A stretch of DNA of 64,000 nt from Mariannaea sp. PMI_226 (lineage: Eukaryota > Ascomycota > Sordariomycetes > Hypocreales > Nectriaceae). Positions within the stretch are counted from its first letter, which is position 1. Each line of letters starts with the position of its first letter. A program made the position numbers and the translations under genes. The notes under the pieces are model-generated. The model did no database searches, was not told the origin of the DNA, and was given only the letters and a program-made list of their open reading frames with translations. The stretch covers positions 434,001-498,000 of the forward strand of contig JANFOG010000011.1 of assembly GCA_024336345.1 (NCBI GenBank), in the 5' to 3' direction. Shown here one piece after another: positions 45,156 to 57,427 of this stretch.

Positions 45156-48100
45156 AGAAATTTTAATCCTCGAAGCAGTGTTGAGGGGAAGAAGAGGAAG
45201 AATGATAGAGATTACTTCTTGTCGCAGGATACAGTTCAGGCTGACTGCCTTTCAGCGCACCTCCCTCTCCCCCTGGAGGGGAAATGGTTATATGTGAAGA
45301 AAAAGGGAAACAGGAGCAAAGTTTGCGGATAGCATTGCGACCGGCGCGATGGGAAAGGGATTATGTGGTACAATTCAGGTGTTGGCCGTTGCTTGGTTAC
45401 TTCTGGTATTTTTTTTATCTTTTCTGTTTCTTGATTCCCGATATCGTTATTTGTTTTTATTTTATGGCCGCTCTTGTGTGGGAGAAAGCCTAGCCGTGCT
45501 AGATGAGAGGGCGGCATACATGCAGAGGGGGAAAACGACACACATTTTCACGACATCAAGTTTCGAGCAAGCTTTCTGGCGGAAAGAGGGGAGGCAATGA
45601 CGAGAGAAATGCTTAGGATAAGGGCAATGGAAAGGAATTCTGGTGAAAGGATGAATGGTAACGCGGGATACGGGTTTCATGTTGTTGTTTGTTTGGGCTT
45701 GAAAGAATGCCGTGATGCACGATGGAGAACGGAGCTTGATTCCCAGGATATAGTGTAGGAGATCAGAATTTCTAGTATGTTTTCTTGCAAGAAATCTCTT
45801 GTCTTGACTTCTCTTATTATTCTTGTGTATCAGTAAAGAGAAAACAAATAAATAAAAGTTATCAATATTGTTAGCAGTCTTTTCTCAAGTTGTCTCGTGA
45901 TAAAATGCAGGCTCGAAGAGTTTTGTTAGGATGGACCATTCGCGGCCGTTGGGTTGTCGGGTCGGCTATCGGGTGAAGTAAGCCGTGATTGGCCTGCTAG
46001 TGCAGTTCAATAGTGTTAAAAAAGCAGAAGAAAAAAAAAAACCTGTGGATGTGCATCAAGGTGTTGAAAAAGCCATCGCGAAGTTGAGAAGTGTGGGGGG
46101 AGGGAAGGATATAGCCAGTGCCGAAAAAGCATAGCATCAAGAACAAAGTGGAATAAGCAAAAAAAAAAAAAAAAGGGCGCAGAGAGAGAGTGTGGCATCA
46201 GCTTAGGTTGTGTCCTTTATGGTCGCGTGAGTGAAATGAGCCAGGTCTAGGCTATGTCGGTATCGCCGTTTGGTGGAAGGTGCATTGGCTAGTTGCAAGT
46301 ACTGAAAAGGAGGGAAAACAGATAAGCCACGGCGTCGGTAATGAATGCGGCTAGTCAGGAGCATTGACAGAAGAGCGGTGATAAGGCGAGGAAGCAGATT
46401 CATACGGGCTCCTGGTCGAGGCATATCAGCTGTCTCGTTCGATGGTTTCACCCGAAGCTATCGTGAAATCGCAACCTGTGCAAGTAGGGATGATCGTCAC
46501 TAGCATTGACCACGAGACTAAATTTGACGCTTGTCGAAAACTATGGTGGGCTGGAAAGTGGTTGAGCTCGAAGCCGCGTTGGGTTGGCCGCTCCGGGTGG
46601 TCGGTCTTTTTGGCACCTCGATCCGTGCATGCCCTAAGAGCTTCAAGGGGCCATGCAATATGCGAAGTGGGAAGGTAGGTAGTCAAGACAAACATGTGGC
46701 ATGTGATGAGTCGTTCCGGTACCCAAGAAGGTATTGATTGCGGTGGCAGCCACGGGCTTGATAACCAAAATGCTGACCGGATCTCGGAAGCCTTGTCCGT
46801 CCTTCGCAACCCGGTATTCTTGATGATTAGCGATGGTCCAGGGCCGGGCCGGGGTAAGAAATGCGATAGAGGATGAACAAAGTCGAGGATAATACCATAG
46901 GAAACGGAGCCGAAGGGTCCGGGGCGAGCAATCATACCATATTCAAATGTCGACATCTGGAGGATGAAAGAGGTGATGTTCACAGGTTATGTTTTGCTAA
47001 TGTTGTGAAGCTATTCACACGCCCGGATTGTCGCTAAAGTTTAGAAGAGGGCTCAACGACCCCAGATTGCACCATTATTTGCTGACAAGGCGTTATGACA
47101 CCACCCAGTCTGGGGTGTGGCGGGCTTGGTAATGTTATTCATTTTTCTTTGGCGCTAGAACGGCGGGTGATGGAAATAAGTTGGTGGCCAAAACGCCGCA
47201 GTGGTCAAGCACTGTTCGAGATTCGTCAAAGAAAAAAAAGTGAAAGGACAAATGATGGAAAGTGATGAGTGCTTCCTGTGATCGAGGAAATCGGACGTAT
47301 CATCACACGGATAGACGCGGAGCGTGTATCAATTCCTTGTTTGACCCTAATTGCCGGAGCAGGAATTTCGTATGCATCATGACACTCTCGAGGCCTTAGA
47401 AACTTGCGGTTAACGAGGGAGGGAAATCAGGCAGTGAAGGAGGCATGAGTTAGGAATCAAGTGGCGGACGGCTGAAAAGGCAGCTGATGCGAAGGCCAAG
47501 TGCAGGTGGTAGTCACAACGGTGGAGCAAAGAGAGGGAGGTTCGGGTAAGTTGAGGGCAGACGAAATTGTCTATACAGTGTTAGTAAACTGGTGACTGGC
47601 AATGAAATAAGCTGGTTAGTCACAGTGAGAATAATTTCGGTATGCACCGTATAGACAAATCTTGGAGTTTGAAATTTCCCAGAGTGAGACGGAGCCTCGA
47701 GGAAAGTCAGGATAAGGATGCAGGTTGGATTGTAGGGTCTCGGACGCGCAGCGGCACCACAGGCTGCAGGGGATTATGCTTACGTCAATGCTCGGTGCAT
47801 TTCGTCTCCACTTGACCTCGTGTGTATTCTCACTCAAAGAGGAGAAGAGAAGAGAAGATGAGGTAGGGGTCTTGAGGAGCTTGAATATGAACGCGGCGAC
47901 AACGATAAGAAGATGTGGTATTTGGTGTTGGTGAATGAGCAAGAAGAGGAGGGCGAGGAGGATGAGGCGGGGGGGAAGGTGAGCGGGAGGAGGATATGGT
48001 ACAAATCTTAAAAAAAAAAAAACATCTGGACCACAAGCGGTGAGTTGCAATGCCTATCTATGTAGGTAGCTACTGTGAAGAGGGGGGGTTGAGTGACAAG

Positions 48101-50679
48101 CCCTCATCCTTATCATCGTGAACAAAGCGGCGGACGTACATGGCGGTATGGGGTGGTGTCCAGTAACGAGGCATTCATTTTCCCTCTCTTCCCCCCCTCT
48201 CTCTTGCTTTTCCATGGTGGTAGTGGTGGCGGTGGTGGTGATGGTGATAGAGTGTTGGTGTTGGAGAAAAAATGCACTTAGCGGGCTTAGTGCCATCTGT
48301 GCCCGAAGCGGGTGGGTGTGAACTTGTCAACTGGCCCCAAAGTCCCAGGGGTGCCACCTGCCAATTGACCAACCGGAGCTTGTCTTTGGCCTAATCGAGT
48401 AGTTGCTAGCCGCAGAGGCCTTTGAACCCTTGTTTCCATCTTTTCTTTTCCCCTCCTCAACTCCGCCGTGTCTGTCTACCGGTATCCAGTCGACTATCTT
48501 GTCGTTCTACTGTAGGATCTCAATATCGATCCCCCCACCATATCATGGATTATTGAGTCGAATGGCCCTAGCCAACCGTCCCCTGTACGTTTTCAACCCC
48601 GCCCTAGCCTCTATTTGGCCAGGTATGCCCTTGCACGGCACTGCTCCTCTGTCTTCGCAGTGCCGTAGTGAGACAGGGCAACTCCTCCACATAATCTCGC
48701 ATTCCCAAGGCAGGAGCCGATGATCAAGAACGGAAATAATACCAGAGCCGAATCAACTGACTACTGCACAATGCGAATATATGCATAGTAGGAACTTCAA
48801 ACGAGAGGCGGGGTACTCTGGCGCTATCGTGGATAGCATAACAACTTTTCCCTTCCCCGTCTGCTTTTTCTTTTGCTTTTTCTTTTTCTTTTGGCTCGGC
48901 TCACTACCAACCACCCAAGTCGTGGGGGGATTTCCACAGTACGGTTTAGGTACTTAACGATAATCTTGTCGACCACAATGTAACGGGGGACTTTTCTTGA
49001 AAACTGACGTTTCAAGCTTGGTAGCAATCCCTTCGAATAAAGCTTCTGCGAGTGCATGACTGATCATTCAAATGTGCTTATTGAAGTAGGTAGTTAAAGT
49101 CTGTACTGTATGCCTGCTGGCAAGCTAGCTCCAAGAACGGGTTGGCGAGAGGGTAGAACCAAAGACAAATCAAACGAGATAAGAAGCGAATTTCAGGCTA
49201 GCCCCTTTGTCCACCTCGTATGCGAGAGACGGAGGTGTCCTCGTGACCACATCCCGCGTCCTCCACCCTCCAAACTTCCCACCGAGACAGGGCGGCTCAA
49301 ATTATGCACCATCGCGAGGCTCGCAGTCTCCGACGTCAACTGCTCATCTCTCACTTTATTGCATCTCTTGCCAACCAAGCCGACTCTTTCGTAGCACCGA
49401 CCTACCTCATGTAACTTACGCGCACACCTAAGCCTTGTTGGCTCCCAACGCTTGGCTAATGCCTGACTGGCCTCTTTTGTCCGATTGACAGGGAGTTTGT
49501 GGAAGAGAATCTTCAAACATAAAAGGGAGCGTCCCAACCCTCTTCCACTCCCGCTTCCATTTCCCCTTCCTTCAATTGCACAACTTGTAGCATCAATCAC
49601 ATCATCGACTACTTTTTACGTTCAAAACTACCACCCACTCTTCTGTGAACAGGCTAGCTACGGCACTTTTCCAAATCTGCTTGCTTTCTGGTCTAATCCC
49701 GTCTCCAACTCCCAAACGTCCGCCCAATCCACCTCTCCTCGTTTCGCGGCTCTTTTTTGCGTGCTCACCACGCAACCCAACCCAACCCAAAAAAATTACT
49801 TTAGACACCCCCCTCTCTCTGCCCCTCCAACCCCAAAGGCACGCTCCCCTCCTTTTCCAATCCAAGCTCCAAAACCCCAGATCCAACGTCAATCCTCCTC
49901 TCCATACCCCTGCATTTTCTGTCCGTTGTTTGTTGGGATTGTCCTATCACCAGCAGACTCTCAGATTGGCTCTTGCACACTCTGTTCTCTCGGTCCCTGT
50001 GTGTCCGCGTCCATCCTAGTTCCTGTCGCAGTACAGTATCAATCCAACACAGTGTTCTACCCACAGTGCCACCTAGTGTGTCCCGAGCCCACAAAGTCTT
50101 TTCGTCAACTTCGGTCTTGCGCCATCGGCCTTGCACTCGTCCTGCCGTTATCTCCCCTTTCGGCGGTCACCGTCCTCGCTTTTACCGGCACAGAAAAAAA
50201 AGGAAAAGGCGGAAGCAAGAAGCTGCCTGACTAATTGGCTTCAATTTCCCCTACAGGCGCCAGAAGCATCTAGCGTTAGTCCCCTTCCCGCATCACCCAC
50301 ACCACACCCCCCCCTTTACTAACCGCTACTTTTTGTCTGACTAGGGCAACGCCGTGTCTTGTGCTCTCATCCATTTATTCCTCTGCCTCTCCCCCATTTC
50401 GACTTGGCTCGCTTCCTCTCTGCTCTCTACTCATCTTTCCCTGACGCCTTTGTTGTCTTTCTCAACGGCTGTCTTCTGCCTTGCCCCTATATCAATCATT
50501 GCGCCCGTCCTCTCAAAGAGAGGGACTTTTCTCTAACACACTCTTACCCTAATTATCTTCCCAAGGTCCATCTCACCGCTATTGCCTACTGGACGAGGAC
50601 TTTATCATTTCTTCTAAGACCTTGCCAATTCTTATTCTCGTTCACAAATCAGAGAGGGGTTCCTTTCATATTCTTCACA
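45156..50679. other. 5.5 kb gene-free region with long CT-rich leader
   Basis: The 3' flank of IQGAP is followed by about 3 kb without convincing coding sequence. The 185-codon minus frame at 46426-46983 has no family signal. From about 49450 to 50679 the plus strand is strongly C/T-rich, which suppresses stop codons and yields long frames lacking ATG (49485-50234 and an upstream extension of the sulfatase frame). This is read as leader or promoter of the choline sulfatase gene, perhaps with spliced 5' UTR introns. Confidence 0.5.
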
Positions 50680-52424
50680 ATGGCACCTGATCTGAACTCA
50701 CTGCCTACCTCGGCCCCGGCTGCCAGCCCAGCTACTCCAGAGAAGCCCAACATTCTCTTCATTATGGCTGATCAATTGGCCGCGCCCCAGCTCAAGATGT
50801 ACAACGAAAACTCTCAGATTCAGACTCCTAATCTCGACCGCCTGGCTTCAACTTCAGTGCAGTTTGACTCTGCCTACTGCCCTTCTCCCCTGTGCGCTCC
50901 TTCACGTATGAGCTTGATCAGTGGTCTTCTCCCCATGAGAATTGGTGCCTACGACAATGCTTCTCAGATTGGTTCCGACGTGCCAACTTATTCCCACCAC
51001 CTTCGATCAAAGGGTTACCATACGGCTCTTGCTGGTAAGATGCACTTTGTTGGTGATCAGCTTCACGGTTATGAACAGCGTCTGACTAGTGACATCTACC
51101 CGGCTGATTTCGGCTGGGCCGTGAACTGGGATGAGCCTGATACTCGCTTGGAGTGGTACCACAATGCTAGCTCTATCCTTCAGGCTGGTCCTTGCGGAAG
51201 AAGCAACCAGCTTGATTATGATGAGGAGGTCATGTTTAGGAGCACTCAGTATCTGTGGGACCATGTGCGCGAAGGCCCTAACAAGCGCCCCTTTTGCTTG
51301 ACTGTTTCCCTGACTCACCCTCATGATCCCTATACTATCACCAAGAAGTACTGGGACATCTACAAGGACGTCGATATTAACCTTCCTGAGGTTCGCATTG
51401 CCAACGAGGATCAGGATGCCCACAGCAAGCGCCTTCTTAAGGTCTGTGACCTCTGGGGCCAGAATCTCTCTGACGAGCAAATTAAGAGAGCCAAGCGAGC
51501 TTACTATGGCTCTGTGAGCTATGTTGATGACTGCATTGGTAGACTCCTCGAAACTCTCGAGGACGCTGGGCTCGCCGAGAATACCATCGTCATCTTCAGT
51601 GGAGACCATGGAGACATGCTGGGTGAGCGTAGCTTGTGGTACAAGATGAGCTACTTCGAGTCCTCGGTTCGCGTTCCTATGCTCATCAACTATCCCAAGC
51701 GATTTGCCCCCCGCCGCGTCAAGGAGAACGTCTCCACCCTTGATCTGCTTCCTACTATCTGCGACCTGATCGGCACCAAGCTCTCTCCCCAACTGCCCAT
51801 GGATGGCCTGAGTCTGCTGCCCCATCTCGAGGACCGTGGAGGCCACGACACTGTCTTCGCTGAATACACCGGTGAGGGCACCGTTCGACCCATCATGATG
51901 ATCCGCAGAGGCGCCTGGAAATACATCATTTGCCCTGCTGACGAGGACCAACTTTACAATCTTGAGCGGGATCCCAAGGAATTGGATAACCTAGCTCGCT
52001 TTAAGAAGATTGCACCCAAGACGCCTGAGGAGGAAGAGGCCAAAGAGAAACTTGAGGAGTTTGTGGCTGAGGCTAATGCCAGGTGGGACTTCGATGCTCT
52101 TACAGAGAAGGTTTTGGCTTCACAGCGGTCTCGCCGTGTTGTGTGGGATGCTCTCAAAGAGGGTGAATTCACCAGCTGGGATTTTAACCCAGAGGATGAC
52201 GGCAGAAAGAAGTGAGTAGCCCCTTGCCCCTCTGCTCTTTTACGGTTTTAGCACAAGCCAGTATCAAAGGAATCCACGTCAGAACAAAATCAGTTGCTAA
52301 CGTAACTCGAAATAGGTACATCCGTTCCACGATTCCTCTAGATGATCTAGAGCGCCGTGCCCGTTTCCCATTTGTTGACTCAAATGGATACGTGAGCAAG
52401 GCTGTCTCTTCGACCCGTTCTTGA
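50680..52424 (+). CDS. choline sulfatase
   Basis: Two exons (50680-52211, 52316-52424) give 546 residues. Sulfatase features: metal-binding KPNILFIMADQL near 25-36; the formylglycine signature C-A-P-S-R with the modified Cys at residue 72; the LAGKMHFVG motif; CLTVSLTHPHDPY (catalytic His region); and FSGDHGDMLGE near 306-316, the second metal site. The Pro/His pattern SLTHPHDPYT and the C-terminal block RRVVWDALKEGEFTSWDF, completed by exon 2 (RSTIPLDDLERRARFP), place it in the BetC choline-sulfatase group rather than general arylsulfatases. It cleaves choline-O-sulfate to choline and sulfate, feeding sulfur and choline metabolism from a fungal storage ester. There is no signal peptide, so it is cytosolic. 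It is normally under sulfur control; no regulatory site was identified. No transporter or betaine gene neighbours it. Confidence 0.93.
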
Positions 52425-54295
52425 GAGAATCGATGTTTTTGACGATTTTAAAAGAAGTTGAAATGAAAGGGTGACGGCAAGAATTAACACATTACGACGA
52501 GGCTTACGAAAGACATCTTTCGAGCTATATGATTAGGCGATTGGACAGTTTCTGATGCATAGCATGGGGTCATTGTTGGATGCGATTGCTTTCTCAGTTT
52601 CGATGATTTTTGCATCGCTTTGCACATCCCCTGTTGTTGCTTTTTTTTCCTGCTACTTTATGTACTCTGAAGCATGGCGAGGATTTTAGTGTTATTATTT
52701 CATGTACATAATAGGTTTAATGAGAATGAAATTGAGAACCAAGTTTTAAAAAAAAAATTAAAAGGCTTGAAGAAGTTGCTGTTATGTCGGATAAGGCATT
52801 GATTTTCTATAAGTGACGAAATCGATACTAGTTTCATCCCCGGATTCATAGGGTTCAGTGAAGGTTTAACATTTGAGACGTGGCCCCATATTCCGGCATT
52901 AGCAGTTTTCCTGGTGATCAACAACATCAGGGAACCTTGATCTGGTACTTACGGACTGCGGAAATTCGCAGTTAGATTTTCAGGTAGTAAGGGAGCAAGG
53001 GGAGAGTCATCATGTACCTATGACGACGAGGTGCGAAGAGCGGTGAGAATCGAATTCCAGGGGGTTTTAAAGAGACAGGGGTCTCAGATGACGGGCCGGC
53101 AAGTCGCTGGGCGCCCCGGCTCGAAGAATCGGGTTAATTGCCACAGATACAGATTACAGACTACAGGATCTGAGGACATACTTCACAGTTGCGGCACATC
53201 GCGCCTCAAATGTACGTGCGGTGTGTCGCGAGCCGGCCACTCGGAGAATGTCTAACGGTTAGGCTCCCAAATTCTGAAAAAGCACGTCATCCGTGGTTCC
53301 CGTCTTTAGACCCTGCACAACAATATAAGTTGGAATTGTGTCATTTTGGCGCAAATGTCGAAGGGGTGTGCGATGTGGAAACAATCCGATGCCACCTTTG
53401 TGTGGAGCCGTATTGGATCCGAGAGGCTAAATAGCCATGTGCTTCAATAGATTTTGGGGTGTGGGCTGATGAAATATAATCATTTATTTTGGTGTTTCAA
53501 CGGGATCCAAGCCCAGGTGTTCTAGTGGCCGAAGTCCTGGGACATTCGGCAAGGACGAGAACGAAGGCGTAAGTGGATTGGTAATTGACTACCGGTAGTT
53601 GATAAAAAAGATGGAGATGATGGGGTGGATGGAGGAAAGCCCAGGGCCACCATGCGAGGAGATTTGAGACCAGCCAGGCGGGGACTTCGGGGAGTTGATC
53701 ACAAACTCTGGTCATCGAATCGAAGATGGAGGGCGACATGACGAAGCAGTCGAGGTGTTGCGGCGTTGAAACGACGGATGATGAGGCTTGACATGTAGTA
53801 AGTAGGTAAGGTAGGTATTGAGCCCAGCATTGACTACGTGATCTGAGATGTCGAATACGGTGTGAATTGGACTGATAGTGTACTGTGGGGAATTTGCCTA
53901 CTGTGCAGACTACTGTGGTTATTGCAGGCTACAGGCCACACTACTGTAGGTACTCGGTCCAAAACCGTGTTTAGGCCCTGAGGTAGAGAGAGCCGCACGA
54001 ACCTGGTCTTCAAGGCCCACTTCTCTCTTTCAGAGGAAGCTTGGTGGAAGGTTGCTGCCCCGCGATCGCGTGCACCGACCCTTACCTCTAGACAAGGGCG
54101 TCGCGTATCTCAATCGTCACCTGCCGTTAGTTTTGCTGACATCAAATAGCATCGACAACCGCTACGGCTTCTTAACTCAAACTCTGCTCTCCTCGCATTC
54201 AGGAGCTGGTCTACCTGCATCTCAACAAACCTGCGTCACATACACGCGTCTTGCTGCGGTCCCTGCTACGAGCGGGGTGATCCTTGACCGTCGCA
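52425..54295. other. gene-free region, sulfatase 3' end and MED8 promoter
   Basis: 1.87 kb with no credible gene. Frames are short and without motifs. Near 53881-53949 a short word is repeated four times (see repeat entry), about 350-415 bases upstream of the MED8 ATG. Confidence 0.5.
53881..53949 (+). repeat. four copies of TACTGT(G/A)G/C word
   Basis: CTACTGTG-type words at 53881-53888, 53898-53906, 53910-53918 and 53941-53949, all on the same strand. The cluster is upstream of MED8 and could be a transcription-factor site array or chance. Confidence 0.5.
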
Positions 54296-55133
54296 ATGGC
54301 TACGCTTGGGTTGGACGACGATGAGCTCAAGGCACTCGAACAGACGCTGGCTCGGCTGGCGCAGCTGTCAAGCAGTATTCAAAGCCTGAGGATGGACCTC
54401 TTGAAGAGCAATCCTTTGCCACCACCGTATGCCTTCGACTAGCTGGCTGTCTAGACATATCTCAACTAACCATCACATCCATATCCACAGATCGTCCCTC
54501 CAGGCCTCCGCTCAGATTCTGCAGCGAAACCTCCAGACTGTTCTGGACAGCCTCAGCGAAAACTCAGACATATTTACCCGCATGGCTATCCATCCCTCGA
54601 CAAACTACCCCGGCCGGACCCAAGAAGGCGTGCTCACTCAACTCCTCCGCAAAAAGCTCGAACCCGACGTCGAGGAACTCGTCAGTCATGGTCGCGACAC
54701 GGCCCGTCTTGCTACCCCGGCCGGCATCGAGGGTTTACAGGAAATATGGCACGAACTACGCGAGTGGACCCATGGTCGTATCGCCTTATACGTACGAGAG
54801 GAGGCTGGAGACCCTTACACCGCCGACGAACGCGCTTCGGGAATTGAGAATGTCCGAACCGGACTGCGCAGAGACATTGAGGAGGACGAAGACGAAGAGG
54901 ATGACGACGACGATGAAAAGATTGCCGGCGGTGACGGTGAGGGAGAAGATGCGGCTGCGCAGATGGCCCGGGGTGCTGAACCCGAGACGTTGCTGTGGTT
55001 CATGACAAGGGGAGACTTTGACGTGCCGCGAAACGTAGAGTACGAGCGCAAGGTTGGCGCGAAGAAGGGCCTGGAGGGTATCAACATCCCACCAGCCCTG
55101 GTCTCAGAGACTGCGTCTGCGTCTTCATCATAG
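54296..55133 (+). CDS. MED8: Mediator subunit 8
   Basis: Two exons (54296-54426, 54491-55133) give 257 residues. Typical Med8 start: LDDDELKALEQTLARLAQLS and SSIQSLRMDLLKSNPLP, joined by the splice to SSLQASAQILQRNLQTVLD, forming the helical Med8 N-terminus. YPGRTQEGVLTQLLRKKLEP and a long coiled segment follow, then a strongly acidic run (about 178-192) and the conserved DFDVPRNVEYERKVGAKKGL near the end. Med8 is in the head module of Mediator and contacts TBP through Med18/Med20 in yeast (established knowledge). The stop is TAG, but the same frame continues open for 70 codons with a plausible acidic tail, so the C-terminus may be longer in relatives. Confidence 0.9.
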
Positions 55134-55346
55134 GAGGATGGGACCCCAATGGAGGGAGACGAGTCTAACGTGGATAGCCCTGGGGCAGCCGGCTATCAGT
55201 ATCAGGAAGATCAAGAGGAGGTCGAGAAGCTGTTGGAATTGTGGTTCAATTCCTCTCCCTCAACTATGCAGGGCGACGGACCCCTAGTTGGGCACTCTCG
55301 GGAAGCGATTGGCAATGACGAGAGCCCACCCACTGAACCCGAATAA
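55134..55346 (+). other. in-frame open continuation after the MED8 TAG
   Basis: In the MED8 frame, 70 sense codons follow the TAG before a TAA at 55344. The encoded stretch is acidic, with a helical EDQEEVEKLLELWFNSSP motif. It could be a former C-terminal tail cut off by a stop, a readthrough extension, or untranslated sequence that is open by chance. Confidence 0.4.
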
Positions 55347-56290
55347 TTACAATTCTTCGCAGAAAATAATCATAAACTGGCAGGTCCTAAAATATCCGAT
55401 TAGAGCACCAAGAACTGCATTATGTATATAGGGTGTGCAGAGTAAACAATATGCTAGAATACCAATACTACTTAATCCCGGGAGCTATTACTTGTTACCT
55501 TGATGGAGGTATCTTGGGGACTACCTTGGCACAGACGCACAACACTCACAGCCAGTCAGCGAATACGAATTTCCACGTACATATGTGGTCAGGGCCCGCA
55601 TGGGATCAGCTTCAATGTCTCCGTGGCATGGCTTGTCAGCTTAGCTACTGCCAATAATGTTGGTCTAATAATGCTGCGTCCTGTGACCCCAATCTGTTGA
55701 TGACATTGGCACCATTACTTCTCTATTTATTACTAGATGTGTCTATCGGAGGTTTTTTTTTTTTTTTGTGAACTGTTCATTTACTGCCATGCTTTACTTT
55801 TTTGGGCAACATGATGACCACTTCAGGCTGCGACATTTAAGACTTCAGGCGTGTCTAAGAGTAAGCTGACATAAGGCAATTGGCGGAGAAAAGAAGGAGA
55901 GAAAACAAGAAAAGATTGTTGTCGTGTACCAAGCTTTCATCAGCTCTACGTCGATTGGACGGTAGTTCGGCGTTTTGTAGTTTGCCGAGCAATAGAAACG
56001 GTCCAGGGGCGTCACTAGCGCTCACCTTGGTGCTCGTGATACTTTGCTATGTGTGCATGCATCTTGGGTAATTCGCTGACTTTGGGGAAGCGATGTGCGC
56101 CCATGACGATATTTTGGGGCCCCTCTGGGGCTTGGATTGCGTTTAGATATTACATGTGCATGTGGCCTGCCTTTCTGCAAGCTTCAGGCCATAAGTAAGT
56201 GACAAAAACACACGAAAACCCACTCGCATTTTTTGTTCTCTTTCTCATCTTACTGTATACCTTCTTGGTGAGGGGCTATTTCCCATAGCG
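55347..56290. other. gene-free spacer before the 2EXR gene
   Basis: 944 bp; no supportable gene. A 16-base T-run sits near 55754. It presumably contains the 2EXR gene promoter; a CTTCTTTTGTTCTC-rich leader lies just before the ATG. Confidence 0.5.
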
Positions 56291-57427
56291 ATGTCGATGA
56301 CGTCTTTCGATGAGATGGCTACTCATTGCTTTTATGAGAACAACATAGGACCATATACAAATATGAGCGACACCGGCGCGATGGGCGGACCGTCGGCGGC
56401 GGCGATTGACCCGGACCAGGTGGATATTTCCAGCGACGACGCCCCGAACCCGATCTCCACCCTCAGTTCCGAAACGGTCGGCGCAACGGGTGGTAGAATC
56501 AAATTCACCGACTTACCCTTGGAAATTCGCCTTCACATTTATCACTGGCTCCATCTCATAAGCCCGATCAGACACGCCCAGCTTGCTCCGTGGTACCCTA
56601 CGCCTGTTCGCTGCCAGTACTTTCTGCGACGGGTGAATGCCGCTGAAGATGAGGAACTGCCTTCGCCCAGCCCCTCCGAGGACCCGACCCATGAAGATGC
56701 AAAGCGGAAACTGAAGAGGAAGTGCACGCCGACGCCTGGGCTTCTCTCGCCTTTGCGACCGCTAGCCGGTCTCCCCACGGCTCTCTTGCAGTGCAATTCG
56801 CAAATCTACCACGAAGCTCGCTCGATCCCCTTTATGCAGAACGAGTTCGTCTTCGTGAATTGGTTCGCCTCCGGATTATGGGCCGGGCGCGCCTTCACCA
56901 AGGCGCTGAAGCCCTGGCAGCGCGACGACCTGCGCTTCGTGAGGCTGGAGATGCTGGCCCGGGACCTGGCCAGTGGGAGTGCGGGTGAGGAGGAGTGGCT
57001 CTCCCTCTGTAGCGACTGGGCGGAAGGCCTGCGCGGGCTCCGGGTGAAGGTGGTCCTGGGAGCGACGGGCACGGGCTCGGCGGTGCTGGTCTGGGGTGCG
57101 GCGGCAGCGATTGCGGCAGCTGGGGTGGCCAACGGGTTAGACAGGCAGAGCGTGGCCGACGCCCAGGAGGTCGCGATAGAGGCGCGAGGGAAAGTGCTGG
57201 CAGGGCTGCGGAGGTTGAAGCGGCTGGAGATGCTCGAGGTGGAGCTCGTGACGAGGCACATGAAGAGCCGCGAGAAGGTTGCGTGGTGCAGCAGCTTGGA
57301 GGAGGAGCTGAGGCAGGCCGGGCTGGTGGGAGTCAGGGTTGTGTGCACGGAGAAGGTCCAGGAGAAGATGGAGTGGATGAAAAGGGAGGCCGGGATGAAG
57401 CATTTGCAAGCAGCGGTGGCGTATTGA
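56291..57427 (+). CDS. 2EXR/F-box-like domain protein
   Basis: A 378-residue intronless protein. Residues about 70-90 read IKFTDLPLEIRLHIYHWL, the signature of the 2EXR domain common in filamentous fungi and related in shape to F-boxes. The region after it (LQCNSQIYHEARSIPFMQNEFVFVNW, near 175-200) matches the usual second half of the domain. The C-terminal part is Ala/Gly/Leu-rich with long amphipathic helices and has no known motif. Middle segment 115-150 is Pro/Ser/Lys-rich and disordered. Function of 2EXR proteins is unknown; they are numerous in fungal genomes. A short Met-rich start offers three ATG choices (56291, 56297, 56312); the first is used here. GC content is higher than in neighbouring sequences, especially at 56900-57350. 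Confidence 0.8.
   Translation: MSMTSFDEMATHCFYENNIGPYTNMSDTGAMGGPSAAAIDPDQVDISSDDAPNPISTLSSETVGATGGRIKFTDLPLEIRLHIYHWLHLISPIRHAQLAPWYPTPVRCQYFLRRVNAAEDEELPSPSPSEDPTHEDAKRKLKRKCTPTPGLLSPLRPLAGLPTALLQCNSQIYHEARSIPFMQNEFVFVNWFASGLWAGRAFTKALKPWQRDDLRFVRLEMLARDLASGSAGEEEWLSLCSDWAEGLRGLRVKVVLGATGTGSAVLVWGAAAAIAAAGVANGLDRQSVADAQEVAIEARGKVLAGLRRLKRLEMLEVELVTRHMKSREKVAWCSSLEEELRQAGLVGVRVVCTEKVQEKMEWMKREAGMKHLQAAVAY

Noticed and set aside
46426..46983. 185-codon minus-strand frame
   Set aside because: No motif, no splice-linked exons and no family resemblance; composition looks non-coding.
49485..50234. 249-codon plus-strand frame
   Set aside because: Begins at TTG, has no ATG start, and is open only because the strand is C/T-rich leader sequence.
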